A DNA stretch of 64,000 nt from AP-15 sp963788085 (GCA_963788085.1 CAWBFS010000007.1:124001-188000), one strand, 5' to 3'. Shown: positions 27,463 to 36,954, counted from the stretch's first letter. Translations and numbers: made by a program. The notes: generated by a model not told the origin, from the letters alone.

Positions 27463-28029
27463 ATGATGACGATCGGTCTGTCTCGCGTTGCCGCGTCCGC
27501 GGCGATTATGATTTCCTTGATCGGACTGCTTCTTTCGGCTTGCGTGCCGGCGCAGCAATACAACGCACTCGAAAACGATTACAACCAGCTAAACCAGCAA
27601 CTCTCGGGTCAGATCGCGTCACAACAAGTCCACATTACGCGACTTCAGGGAGCGATCAAGGTGGCCGTGAACAGCGACCTGCTGTTCCCCTCCGGGGGCT
27701 GGCAGATGCCCCCTGCGGCGGCCCAGACGATATCCGAGATGGCCCCGATCCTGGCGCCGTTCCAGCAGACCACGATTATCGTGACCGGGTACACGGACAA
27801 TGTTCCGATCGGCCCCGAACTGCAGCAGCAAGGGATCGGCAGCAACCAGGATCTTTCGCTTAAGCGGGCGCAGACCGTCGCGAACTTCTTGATCTCGCAA
27901 GGAGTGAAACCGAACCTGGTCCAAACGCGCGGTCTTGGCGATGCCGACCCGGTCGCTCCCAATGACACGCCGCAGGGGCGGGCCCAGAACCGCCGCGTCG
28001 AGCTTACTCTTGCCGGCTCCGGCACGTGA
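27463..28029 (+). CDS. OmpA-family lipoprotein, paralogue 2
   Basis: 188 aa. Signal peptide with lipobox LLLSAC, a heptad-like region (YNALENDYNQLNQQLSGQIA), then an OmpA-like domain: TTIIVTGYTDNVPIG, DLSLKRAQTVANFLISQGVK and RAQNRRVELTLAG. The whole architecture mirrors the gene at 23724, down to a strand-like LLFPSGGWQ / MLFPEGGYQ element before the domain, so the two are paralogues. AGGGGAGA precedes the ATG. Confidence 0.88.
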   Translation: MMTIGLSRVAASAAIMISLIGLLLSACVPAQQYNALENDYNQLNQQLSGQIASQQVHITRLQGAIKVAVNSDLLFPSGGWQMPPAAAQTISEMAPILAPFQQTTIIVTGYTDNVPIGPELQQQGIGSNQDLSLKRAQTVANFLISQGVKPNLVQTRGLGDADPVAPNDTPQGRAQNRRVELTLAGSGT

Positions 28030-28051
28030 TGCGAGAGGGGCAAGGGCAGAA

Positions 28052-28282
28052 ATGACCAGCGCACATATTGGGCAGTTCGCTTTTACGGTGGGAAGCGCGA
28101 TTGCCCTTCTCGCCGGATGCGCTCAACCCAATCCGGACACCGCAGCGGGACGCTCGGAGATAGCCGGGCAGCAATGTACCCTCTGCATTGCAGAGAACCC
28201 CGGGGATTACGATGCGTGCCACGCCATCTGTGTTCGGCGCGTGGAGGATGAATCCGCTTATTTGAAGGCGATTGGGCGATGA
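28052..28282 (+). CDS. Small cysteine-rich lipoprotein, hypothetical
   Basis: 76 aa. The signal peptide ends in lipobox ALLAGC. The mature part has four more cysteines in a compact C-x2-C-x11-C-x3-C pattern (QCTLCIAENPGDYDACHAIC) that could form disulfides or bind metal in the periplasm. The last codon overlaps the start of the next gene (ATGA at 28279), indicating coupled translation. No family recognised. Confidence 0.65.
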   Translation: MTSAHIGQFAFTVGSAIALLAGCAQPNPDTAAGRSEIAGQQCTLCIAENPGDYDACHAICVRRVEDESAYLKAIGR

Positions 28283-28917
28283 GCCGGCTCATTCTCGCAA
28301 TCTCCATCGGGGCGTCGCTTTGGATGCCGGAGATGGCAGGCGCCCAAACGCCGACCCCAGCCGCCCCGAGCGCGTCCGCTCCGGGCAAATCGTCGGTGAA
28401 GGTCGACATGGTGCCGTCGCTGTTCGTCATGAATGCGCATGGTGCCAGCCTGCAAGGTCAGACTTTGACCTTGGCCGGCGTAAGCCCAACCTCGATCGTG
28501 TTTGCCGATCGGCCGGTGAGAGCGGCAGGGCACCTGCCGACCGAGGCGCTGCTCGAGGAATGGACTACCGGCGACTTTGCCAAAGATGCCCCGAATGCTA
28601 CCGTATCTGTGCTCAGCAAGGATGGCGTTTCGGCCCGCGACGTCGTTGTCGAGCTGAAGAGCCCACATCTCGAAGGCGACCGGCTGACCTTCGATACACG
28701 CGTGCTGGAGGGTGACTTAGCGGGCGCCGACGGCCCGGCCGCGGTTTTCATCGATATCATCGGCATGCCCCTCACGCCGCTGTCGTTTGCCGGCGTGGCC
28801 CGGCGCGCGGCGCGACGAGCCTATTGGTATGGCGCCGCTGCCGCGCCGTACTACCGACCCTACGGCTACCCCGGTTACTACCCGCCGCCCTATGGTCCCT
28901 ATCCTTACCCATACTGA
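28279..28917 (+). CDS. Exported protein with Tyr/Pro-rich tail, uncharacterised family
   Basis: 212 aa. The signal peptide ends in PEMAGA. The core holds KVDMVPSLFVMNAHGASLQG, IVFADRPVRAAGHLPTEALL and DGPAAVFIDIIGMPLTPLSF, an arrangement I associate with a widespread uncharacterised alphaproteobacterial family. The last 30 residues are Tyr/Pro/Gly-rich (YGYPGYYPPPYGPYPYPY). Translationally coupled to the Cys-rich lipoprotein, so the two probably act together in the envelope. Confidence 0.65.
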   Translation: MSRLILAISIGASLWMPEMAGAQTPTPAAPSASAPGKSSVKVDMVPSLFVMNAHGASLQGQTLTLAGVSPTSIVFADRPVRAAGHLPTEALLEEWTTGDFAKDAPNATVSVLSKDGVSARDVVVELKSPHLEGDRLTFDTRVLEGDLAGADGPAAVFIDIIGMPLTPLSFAGVARRAARRAYWYGAAAAPYYRPYGYPGYYPPPYGPYPYPY

Positions 28918-28944
28918 TCGGGACCCATACTGATCGGGAACGTC

Positions 28945-29892
28945 GTGCGCGAATTTTACGCTTATGTCTGGCGGCCATCGGCGTCAAAACAGATTGTCCT
29001 AATCATCTTGGCGGTTATGGCTGCCCTGCTGGCGATGGCACCGCTGGAACTGCAACGCCACATTATAAATACCCTCGCGGGGCGCGAGAAAGCTGAGAGA
29101 CTAGCTTTGTTGTGCGGGGCTTACCTGATTGCGGCGCTCAGCATCGGAGGCCTCAAATTTATGATAAATATCAAAAGCGCGGGCCTGGGAGAGTCGATGA
29201 TCCTGTCCCTGCGCAACGACATCTCCAGAAGCAGCTTGCCTCTTAAATCGGGTGAGGCGCTCGACGAAACGGCCAAAGATAGGGCGGGCACGTTTGTTGC
29301 GATGATCGCCAGCGAGGCGGAAGCGGTCGGCAAGTTTGTCGGAGACTGCATTTCAACTCCGACGGTGCAGGCGGGGACTCTGATTAGCGTGCTAGGTTAC
29401 ATGCTGTATACCGAGCCTCTCCTCGGACTGGTCGTTTTGTTCATCGCCGTTCCGCAGGTCGTCGCCGTTCCAATCACCCAGCGCCGCATAAACACACTGG
29501 TTAGAGAGCGTGTCCGCACAGTGCGTCGGGCCGGTGACCTGGTCGTCGACGACATGCAACGTGGTGGCGGATCACCCGTCAGTTCTCTTGCAAGCGAGAT
29601 TGGCAAAGCATTTGAAGCGATCTATAGGGCACGTCTTCGCGTGTTCAAGCTCAAGTTTGGGCTGAAATTCCTTGTCAGCGGACTGCAATCGGTCGGCGTC
29701 TTCACGCTACTGTTTGTCGGCGGGATCATAGTGCTCAATGGGAAAACCGAGATCGGCATCGTGGTGGCCTTCATCAGCGGGCTCGATCGCGTCATCGATC
29801 CGTGGCGCGAGCCGATTGCTTTCGTGCGATCAACCTCCGCTGCGAAGGTCCAATTCGACCTGATCGAGGGCACCTTGGGAAGGACACTTTAA
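28945..29892 (+). CDS. ABC-transporter-type membrane domain without an ATPase domain
   Basis: 315 aa from a GTG start. It has the six-helix layout of an exporter-type ABC membrane domain, including the coupling-helix-like MILSLRNDISRSSLPL, TFVAMIASEAEAVGKFVGDC and QRRINTLVRERVRTVRRAGD. The protein stops right after the sixth helix region (DRVIDPWREPIAFVRSTSAA), where a nucleotide-binding domain would normally follow. No Walker A or ABC signature occurs here or in the next gene. It either uses an ATPase from elsewhere or has another role. Confidence 0.7.
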   Translation: MREFYAYVWRPSASKQIVLIILAVMAALLAMAPLELQRHIINTLAGREKAERLALLCGAYLIAALSIGGLKFMINIKSAGLGESMILSLRNDISRSSLPLKSGEALDETAKDRAGTFVAMIASEAEAVGKFVGDCISTPTVQAGTLISVLGYMLYTEPLLGLVVLFIAVPQVVAVPITQRRINTLVRERVRTVRRAGDLVVDDMQRGGGSPVSSLASEIGKAFEAIYRARLRVFKLKFGLKFLVSGLQSVGVFTLLFVGGIIVLNGKTEIGIVVAFISGLDRVIDPWREPIAFVRSTSAAKVQFDLIEGTLGRTL

Positions 29893-29980
29893 ATCGCCGA
29901 GACCGGCGAGTGATCTGGGTTACAGATTGATGATGGAGAAGCGTTCCCCCGGCAGGGGGCCTTACAACGTTCTTTCGGCG

Positions 29981-29999
29981 TTTGTGCCGAATCGAATAG
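29981..29999 (+). promoter_or_regulatory. Shared upstream motif, site 5 (before the antiporter remnant)
   Basis: TTTGTGCCGAATCGAATAG, ending 44 bases before the ATG at 30044. It has one base fewer in the spacer than sites 1, 2 and 4. Confidence 0.5.
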
Positions 30000-30043
30000 C
30001 GCGCCCCTTCGGTGGGCCAGCACAATTCCTCCAGGCGAGTTAA

Positions 30044-30784
30044 ATGGCACTGATCGACGCAATCAGATCACACGTCCTGGGGCTGCCGGATCTGGCAAAG
30101 TTCGCGGTCGTCATCGCGGTTATCGTTGGGGTACCGCGGCTGGCGGCCCTCATCAGGGTTCCGCCGATGGTCGGATTGCTGATCTTCGGGGTTGCGCTGG
30201 GGCCGCACGTCCTCGGTTTCTTCGGCGAGCACCGGCCGATTGCGGACTTCTTCGAGCCGAGCTGCATAGACCTGCCCGGTGATTGTCGGCGCGTTCTTGG
30301 CGCGACTGGCGGTCAACGGCCCGGTACAGGACGATCCGGCAAGGGCCAAGCTGGACGTTCTTTGGGAAAGCCCTGTTCATCCCGAGCTTCTTTCATTGTC
30401 ATCGGTCTATTGATCGATCCCGTCGCCTTTGCCGGAAGCTATCGTCGACCATTTCCGCATCGGCTCTGGCGGATCATTGTCGCTCTCCTGGCGGGGAAAT
30501 GGATGGCCGCGGCGGGTGTGGGGCGCGCCTTCGGCTACTCGCCGGCAGCAAGATCGACGATGTGGGCGCTCACCCTGCCGCAGGTGGCTGCCACGCTCGC
30601 GGCTGCGCTCGTCGCGTATGATACGCGGAACGCGGCGGGACAGCGCATGCTGGATGGCACGATGCTCAATGCGGTGCTCGTCTTGATGCTGGCTACCTCC
30701 ATCCTCGGGCCGGTCCTGACCGAACGCTTCACTCCGCGCATCCTCGATGCCGCGCCGCGTGATACGCGGCAGGCCAGCGCATGA
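30044..30784 (+). pseudogene. CPA2-type sodium/proton antiporter, internally deleted
   Basis: The N-terminus is normal for the family (ALIRVPPMVGLLIFGVALGP then HVLGFFGEHRPIADFF), but the following helices are missing. The middle (about 30260-30480) can only be followed by jumping frames (GKALFIPSFF in one frame, FIVIGLLIDPVAFAGS in another). The end (MWALTLPQVAATLAAALVAY) is again conserved. At about 245 codons it is far shorter than the usual 400 or more, so this is genuine decay. Confidence 0.7.
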
Positions 30785-30842
30785 GCAGCGCGCCGTTGTG
30801 GTTCTGATGATTTGAGGGCGGCTAGAAGATGGTCCGGATTAA

Positions 30843-32636
30843 GTGAGGTACAAACTCCTTATCATTGCTGGTGCGCTTATCGTCATAGGCGCTGCCGCAG
30901 CAGCCGCGCTCTACTCTGCTTACCCGGTCCAGATGGCTACGTATGCGGGTCTGACGCGCAACTATTTTATTTCGCTGGTTGCCCCGGCAGGCACAGTAAC
31001 TACGGAATCGAATCCGGCTTACAAAGGCGCCGGGGCTGTTACGCCGTCGCCTCCCGCGGAGGCGGCATCGGCGGGCGCCAATGCCGGAGACTGGCCGAGC
31101 TACAACAGAACTCTGACTTCGGAGCGTTACTCGCCGCTCAGCCAGATAAATACGAAGAATGTCGGGAAGCTAAAGGTTTTGTGCACTTACGACGTCAATC
31201 AGTTCGCCGCCTTCGAGTCCGGTCTGATCATGGTGGACAACGTTCTGATCGGCACCACCGAATTCGATATTTTCTCCCTCAACCCGGCTACTTGCGCCGA
31301 GAATTGGCGAACGCACGAGGACTACTCCCCCGCCCTTCTGCCCGCAAACCGAGGCGCCGCCTACTTGGACGGCATGCTGTTTCGCGGCACACAGGACGGG
31401 CGAGTGCTGGCCTATGACTTCAAGACCGGCAAGCGAATTTGGGAAACGACGATCGCGGACCCGAAACACGGGGAGTCGGTGCCGTCGGCGCCGATTGCCG
31501 CGGACGGCCTCGTCTTCGTCGGCAACGCGGGCGGCGACTTCAAGGGTGGGAAAGGGCACATGTTCGCGCTCGACGCGAAGACCGGCAGGATTGTCTGGGA
31601 GTTCTTTCTGGTTCCCAAAGCCGAGGGCGACGTGGTCCGCGGACCGCTGGGCGCGACGCCGCTCAACATGTCGACTTGGCAAAACGCGCCCGGCATACCC
31701 ATCAGCGGCGGCGGGGTCTGGACGTCCTACACCCTCGATCCGAAGACCGGGCTGCTATACGTTCCCGGCGGCAATCCCGCACCCAACTTCGCAATTGCCG
31801 CACGCGAGGGAGAGAATCTCTATACCGGCTCGGTCGTCGTGCTCGACGCCAAGACCGGGGACTACAAGTACCATTTCAAGCTCGTGCCGAAAGATTGGCA
31901 CGACTGGGACGTCTCCAATCCGCCCGTCCTGCTTCGAACGATGGGCGGCAAGCAGCTCATGGCGGACGCTCCTAAAGATGGATACCTCTACGGCTTCGAT
32001 CTCGCCGACAACAAGGCGCTCTATCGCGTGCCGGTGACCCAAGTCGAGAACGTCGCGGCACCTTTCTCGCCGGGCAAGGACGTCCATTTCTGTCCTGGCG
32101 CGGTCGGGGGCGCGGAATGGAACAGCCCGGCCTACGATCCGCAGACGAACCTTATCCTTGTCGGTGAGGTCGATTGGTGCGACACGGTAACGCCGGAGGA
32201 TGTCAATGAACTGCGGTCTGTGACGCTCGGGCAGCCATGGGCCGGGATGGCGACATGGAACCCGTTCTGGATGTTCGGCCGCACGGAGGCACACTGGGCT
32301 GGGTGGGTCTACGCCGTCGACGCCGACACCGCTGTGTGGAAGTGGCGCCTGAAGTCTAACTACCCGATCGTCGGCGCAGTGACTCCAACGGCCGGCGGTG
32401 TCGTGTTCTTCGGCGATCTGGGCGGCAACTTCTATGCGCTCGATGCCGCCAGCGGCGAGAAACTTTGGGGCCGGGAGCTCGGCGGCGCGATCGCTGGCGG
32501 TGTGATTACCTATACCGCGAACGGTGCGCAAAAAATTGCGGTGGCGAGCGGCTTTACGATGGCCGCTTGGCCAACCAAGATCGTGACCGCCAAGATCGAA
32601 GTGCTGGGCCTCGACAGCGCCTCCGCGGGCCAATAA
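30843..32636 (+). CDS. PQQ-type beta-propeller dehydrogenase-like protein, membrane-anchored
   Basis: 597 aa from GTG 30843. One N-terminal helix (LLIIAGALIVIGAAAAAALY) anchors or exports it. The rest is an eight-bladed PQQ propeller with repeated tryptophan-docking motifs: YSPLSQINTKNVGKLK, YDFKTGKRIWETTI, ALDAKTGRIVWEFF and ALDAASGEKLWGRELGG. PQQ alcohol dehydrogenases oxidise periplasmic alcohols and pass electrons to cytochromes. I see CPG-like and DWCD motifs but no adjacent Cys-Cys pair, so activity is uncertain. It directly precedes the formylglycine-enzyme gene. Confidence 0.8.
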   Translation: MRYKLLIIAGALIVIGAAAAAALYSAYPVQMATYAGLTRNYFISLVAPAGTVTTESNPAYKGAGAVTPSPPAEAASAGANAGDWPSYNRTLTSERYSPLSQINTKNVGKLKVLCTYDVNQFAAFESGLIMVDNVLIGTTEFDIFSLNPATCAENWRTHEDYSPALLPANRGAAYLDGMLFRGTQDGRVLAYDFKTGKRIWETTIADPKHGESVPSAPIAADGLVFVGNAGGDFKGGKGHMFALDAKTGRIVWEFFLVPKAEGDVVRGPLGATPLNMSTWQNAPGIPISGGGVWTSYTLDPKTGLLYVPGGNPAPNFAIAAREGENLYTGSVVVLDAKTGDYKYHFKLVPKDWHDWDVSNPPVLLRTMGGKQLMADAPKDGYLYGFDLADNKALYRVPVTQVENVAAPFSPGKDVHFCPGAVGGAEWNSPAYDPQTNLILVGEVDWCDTVTPEDVNELRSVTLGQPWAGMATWNPFWMFGRTEAHWAGWVYAVDADTAVWKWRLKSNYPIVGAVTPTAGGVVFFGDLGGNFYALDAASGEKLWGRELGGAIAGGVITYTANGAQKIAVASGFTMAAWPTKIVTAKIEVLGLDSASAGQ

Positions 32637-32670
32637 CCCGCTGTTGCGCGGTGAGACCCGATCAGAGGAG

Positions 32671-33680
32671 ATGGAACTGGTGAGTTCTCGAGTACGGACT
32701 GAACGGCCTGCCGATGATCCGATTCGGGCGGCGCCTTTGTATCGGGACATGGTGTGGATCGATGGCGGCGAATTCCGGATGGGGTCGGACAAGCATTATA
32801 CGGAAGAGGCGCCGGTCCACCGCGTGACTGTCGATCCGTTCTGGATCGATCGCACTCCGGTGACCAACCGCGAATTCCGCGAGTTTGTCCGGGCCACCGG
32901 CCATGTCACCTTCGCCGAGATCGCGCCGAATCCGAACGGACTATCCCGGCGCTTTGCCGAACATGCTCAAGGGCAGGCTCCCTAGTTTTCAGTCCGCCAA
33001 AGCATCCAATCGAGGATATGGGCAATTGGAGCCAGTGGTGGGCGTTCAAGTTTGGCGCCAACTGGCGGCGGCCCTACGGACCGCGCAGCTCGCTCGGCGG
33101 GCTCAACGAACATCCGGTCGTTCACGTCGCCTACAGCGACGCGTTGGCTTACGCGAAATGGGCGTGCAAGGACTTGCCGACCGAAGCGGAATGGGAGTTT
33201 GCGGCTCGCGGCGGGCTCGACGGCGCCGAGTTCGCCTGGGGCGATGAACTCACGCCCGGCGGCAAGCAAATGGCAAACATCTGGCAGGGTGCGTTTCCGC
33301 ACGAGAATCTCAAGCTCGACGGGTACGAGCGCACCTCGCCGGTGGCAGCATTCCCGCCGAACGGTTATGGCGTCTACGACATGATCGGCAATGTGTGGGA
33401 ATGGACCAGCGACTGGTACTCACCCAGACACGAGGCCGATGCTCAGAAGGCCTGCTGCATCCCGATCAATCCGCGGGGCGGTCGTGAGAACGCCAGCTAC
33501 GACCCCTGCCAGCCCGAAATCAGGATTCCGCGTAAGGTGCTGAAGGGGGGCTCGCACCTGTGCGCTCCGAATTACTGCCGCCGTTACCGCCCGGCGGCGC
33601 GTCATGCCGAGCCGGTGGACACCTCGACGAGCCATGTCGGTTTCCGGTGCGTCGTGCGTCAGGCGGGAGCATCGATGTAA
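32671..33680 (+). CDS. Formylglycine-generating enzyme (SUMF1/FGE family), two frameshifts
   Basis: About 336 aa. Converts the motif cysteine of sulfatases to C-alpha-formylglycine. Start at 32671 after AGAGGAG. The N-terminal part has MVWIDGGEFRMGSDKHYTEE and DRTPVTNREFREFV. The frame shifts near 32930 and 32975, around a DYPGALPNMLK segment. The rest is open: NWSQWWAFKFGANWRRPYGP, LPTEAEWEFAARGG, YDMIGNVWEWTSDWY and KGGSHLCAPNYCRRYRPAAR. The last contains the two copper-binding active-site cysteines of the family (L-C-x4-C). Two Cys-type sulfatases lie just downstream and one upstream, which are its natural substrates. Confidence 0.85.
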
Positions 33681-33738
33681 TGGCATTGAATCATCGACGC
33701 CGACTGACAGCCGGGAACTGGAATCGAGGAGTCTGATA

Positions 33739-34506
33739 ATGTCTTTGAAGGGCAAGGTTGCCATTGTTACCGGCGGCAATAGCGGGATCGGCCAGGCGAT
33801 CGTTCTCGAACTGGCGCGGCTGCAGGCCAATATCGTCATCGATTATGTGGCGCATCCGGAGGCGACCGACGCGCTCGAACGCGAGATCTGCAAACTCGGC
33901 GATCAGTCGATCGGCGTCAAAGCCGATGTCAGCAAGCTCGCCGACCTGCAGATGCTGGTCGACCAGGCGGTCGGCAAATTCGGCCGGCTCGACATCATGG
34001 TCAATAATGCCGGCGTGGAGACCCGCACCTCGATCCTCGACACGACCGAGGACCAGTACGAACGGGTCATGGCGATCAACCTCAAAAGCGCTTTTTTTGG
34101 CACGCAAATCGCCGCCAAGCAGATGATCAAGCAGGGCGGTGGCGGCCGGATCATCAACATCAGCTCGGTCCACGAAGACTGGCCGATGCCCGGCAATACC
34201 GCTTATTGCCTGTCAAAAGGCGGCATGCGCATGCTGACGCGCACGGCCGGGGTCGAACTCGCGCCGCAAAACATTCTCGTTGTCGGGGTGGGGCCGGGTG
34301 CGGTCGCAACGCCGATCAATGTTGCGACGATGGACGACCCGGCAAAGCTGGCGCTGCTCGACAAGGCGATCCCGCTGCAGCGGATGGCGCGCCCGGAGGA
34401 GATCGCGCGCGTCGTCGGCTTTCTCGCCGGCGAGGCGGCGAGCTATCTGACCGCGACGACGATTTTCGCCGACGGCGGTCTCATGCACGCGAGCGTCGGT
34501 CTCTGA
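33739..34506 (+). CDS. Short-chain dehydrogenase/reductase (glucose 1-dehydrogenase-like)
   Basis: 255 aa, intact, cytoplasmic. Classical SDR: cofactor loop T11-GGNSGIG18, NNAG at about 89-92, and the catalytic Ser143/Tyr156/Lys160 triad in NISSVHEDWPMPGNTAYCLS-K. The C-terminus ends in TIFADGGLMHASVGL as in glucose 1-dehydrogenase-like members. NAD(P) oxidoreductase; substrate unknown. It sits between the formylglycine enzyme and a sulfatase, and may process a desulfated sugar or alcohol. Confidence 0.85.
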   Translation: MSLKGKVAIVTGGNSGIGQAIVLELARLQANIVIDYVAHPEATDALEREICKLGDQSIGVKADVSKLADLQMLVDQAVGKFGRLDIMVNNAGVETRTSILDTTEDQYERVMAINLKSAFFGTQIAAKQMIKQGGGGRIINISSVHEDWPMPGNTAYCLSKGGMRMLTRTAGVELAPQNILVVGVGPGAVATPINVATMDDPAKLALLDKAIPLQRMARPEEIARVVGFLAGEAASYLTATTIFADGGLMHASVGL

Positions 34507-34578
34507 GCGCCGGGTCCGTGCGGGTCGGCGCCCGCGCAGTCACTGATACCCGCCACCACGCGAAAGGACGATCAGACG

Positions 34579-36954
34579 ATGAGCGGCGAAGACAAGAAGC
34601 ATCGTTCGCATCTCCCGATCCCCACGCCCGAGCGAACCGGGCCGATCACGTATGACGCGAAGGACCCCGACACCAAATTTCCGCCAATCGAGCAGTTGCG
34701 CCCGCCCAAGGGTGCGCCCAACGTGCTTATCATCCTGATTGACGACGCCGGGTTCGGTTCCAACAGCGCTTTTGGCGGCCCCTGCCAGACGCCGAACTTA
34801 GAAAAGCTTGCGGCGGGTGGGCTGAAGTACAACCGCTTCCACACCACCGCCCTCTGCTCCCCGACGCGCGCCGCGCTGCTGACCGGGCGCAACCATCACT
34901 CCGCGGGCATGGGCGGCATCACCGAAATCGCGACCGGCGCACCGGGCTACAGCTCGGTACTGCCGAACACGATTTCGCCGCTCGCCCGGACCCTGAAGCT
35001 CAACGGCTACTCGACCGCGCAGTTCGGCAAATGCCACGAAGTGCCGGTGTGGGAAACGAGCCCGGTCGGACCGTTCGACGCATGGCCCACCGGCGGCGGC
35101 GGGTTCGAGTACTTCTACGGCTTTATCGGCGGCGAAGCGAACCAGTGGTACCCGACGCTGTACGAGGGGACCACGCCGGTCGAGCCGAAAAAGACGCCCG
35201 AAGAGGGCTACCACTTGATGGCGGACATGACCGACAAGGCTATGGCCTGGGTCTCTCAGCAGAAGGCGCTGGCGCCCGACAAACCCTTCTTCGTCTACTT
35301 CGCGCCCGGCGCCACCCACGCGCCTCACCATGTGCCCAAGGAGTGGGCCGACAAGTACAAGGGCAAGTTTGACCAGGGATGGGACAAGCTGCGCGAAGAG
35401 ACTGTCGCTCGGCAGAAGGCGCTAAACGTCGTCCCGGCGGACTGCCAGCTCACGGCACGCCACGCGGAGATTCCAGCATGGGACGACATGCCGGAGGCGC
35501 TAAAGCCGATCCTGCGCCGCCAGATGGAGGTCTATGCGGGATTCCTGGAGTACACCGACCACCATGTCGGTCGCCTGATCGACGGGTTGAAGAGGCTCAA
35601 CATCCTCGACGACACGCTCATAGTCTACATTACCGGCGACAACGGCGCCTCGGCCGAGGGGACGTTGAATGGGGCCTACAACGAGATGGCCAACTTCAAC
35701 GGCTTGGCGGCCCTCGAGACACCGGAATTCCTGATGGAGCGATATGAAAAGCTCGGCGGGCCCGAGTTGTACAACCACTACGCCGTGGGCTGGGCGCATG
35801 CGATGAACACTCCTTACCAGTGGACCAAGCAGGTCGCCTCGCACTGGGGTGGGACCCGCAATGGCACCGTCGTGCACTGGCCCAACGGCATCAAGGCCAA
35901 AGGGGAAATCCGCTCGCAGTTCCACCATGTCATCGACGTGGCGCCGACGATCCTCGAGGCGGCGGGATTGCCCGAGCCGGTCTCGGTCAACGGCGTCCAG
36001 CAGCGGCCCATCGAGGGCGTCAGCATGCTGTACTCGTTCGACGACGCCAAGGCCGCGGAGCGGCACGAGACGCAGTACTTCGAAATGTTCGGCAACCGCG
36101 GCATCTACCACAAGGGCTGGACTGCGGTGACAAAGCACGGCACACCCTGGGTGCTCGTGGGCCGCAAGACCGTGCCCCTCGACGATGATGTCTGGGAGCT
36201 CTACGACACCAGCAAGGACTGGAGCCAGGCCAACGACCTCGCCAAACAAATGCCGGAGAAGCTCCACGAGCTGCAGCGACTGTGGCTGATCGAGGCGACG
36301 CGCTACAACGTGTTGCCGATCGACGACCGGGTTGTCGAGAAGATGAACCCGGACACCGCCGGCCGGCCGGTGCTGATCAAGGGGAAGACCCAGCTGCTGT
36401 TCGGCGGCATGGGGCGCCTGTCGGAGAACTGCGTCCTGAACATCAAAAACAAGTCCCACTCCGTTACTGCCGAGATCGTGGTCCCAGAGGCGGGGGCCGA
36501 GGGCGTGATAATCGCCCAGGGTGCGAATATCGGCGGGTGGAGCCTCTACGCGAAGAACGGCAAGCTCAAATACTGCTATAACGTGGCGGGGGTGAATTAC
36601 TTCTACGTGGAAGCCTCGCGATCACTGCCCGCTGGCGAGCACCAAGTGCGCATGGAGTTTGCCTACGCCGGCGGCGGCCTCGGCAAGGGCGGACAGGTGA
36701 CGCTCTATGTCGACGGCGAGAAGGTCGGAGAAGGAACCATCCCAATGACGCAGGCGATGGTCTTCTCCGCCGACGACGGCTGCGACGTCGGCGAGGACAG
36801 TGGGGCCCCGGTCTCCCAGGACTACGGCTCGCGCGGCAATGCGTTCACCGGAACGGTCAAGGGGGTGCAGCTCGCCATCGGCGATGCGGCCGAGAGCTCG
36901 GATCACCTCGTCTCGCCGGAGGACGCCATCCGCATCGCTATGGCACGGCAGTAA
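34579..36954 (+). CDS. Arylsulfatase, large form, intact
   Basis: 791 aa with no signal peptide. Metal site NVLIILIDDAGFGSNSAFGG; formylglycine motif C93-S-P-T-R97 in TTALCSPTRAALLTGRNHHS; YITGDNGASAEGTLNGAYNE near the middle. The C-terminal 200 residues form a beta-rich domain (VTLYVDGEKVGEGTIPMTQA). This is the long arylsulfatase type that cleaves sulfate esters after Cys-to-formylglycine conversion. The only sulfatase of the three that is intact here. Absence of a leader suggests it acts in the cytoplasm or uses a non-standard route. Confidence 0.9.
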   Translation: MSGEDKKHRSHLPIPTPERTGPITYDAKDPDTKFPPIEQLRPPKGAPNVLIILIDDAGFGSNSAFGGPCQTPNLEKLAAGGLKYNRFHTTALCSPTRAALLTGRNHHSAGMGGITEIATGAPGYSSVLPNTISPLARTLKLNGYSTAQFGKCHEVPVWETSPVGPFDAWPTGGGGFEYFYGFIGGEANQWYPTLYEGTTPVEPKKTPEEGYHLMADMTDKAMAWVSQQKALAPDKPFFVYFAPGATHAPHHVPKEWADKYKGKFDQGWDKLREETVARQKALNVVPADCQLTARHAEIPAWDDMPEALKPILRRQMEVYAGFLEYTDHHVGRLIDGLKRLNILDDTLIVYITGDNGASAEGTLNGAYNEMANFNGLAALETPEFLMERYEKLGGPELYNHYAVGWAHAMNTPYQWTKQVASHWGGTRNGTVVHWPNGIKAKGEIRSQFHHVIDVAPTILEAAGLPEPVSVNGVQQRPIEGVSMLYSFDDAKAAERHETQYFEMFGNRGIYHKGWTAVTKHGTPWVLVGRKTVPLDDDVWELYDTSKDWSQANDLAKQMPEKLHELQRLWLIEATRYNVLPIDDRVVEKMNPDTAGRPVLIKGKTQLLFGGMGRLSENCVLNIKNKSHSVTAEIVVPEAGAEGVIIAQGANIGGWSLYAKNGKLKYCYNVAGVNYFYVEASRSLPAGEHQVRMEFAYAGGGLGKGGQVTLYVDGEKVGEGTIPMTQAMVFSADDGCDVGEDSGAPVSQDYGSRGNAFTGTVKGVQLAIGDAAESSDHLVSPEDAIRIAMARQ

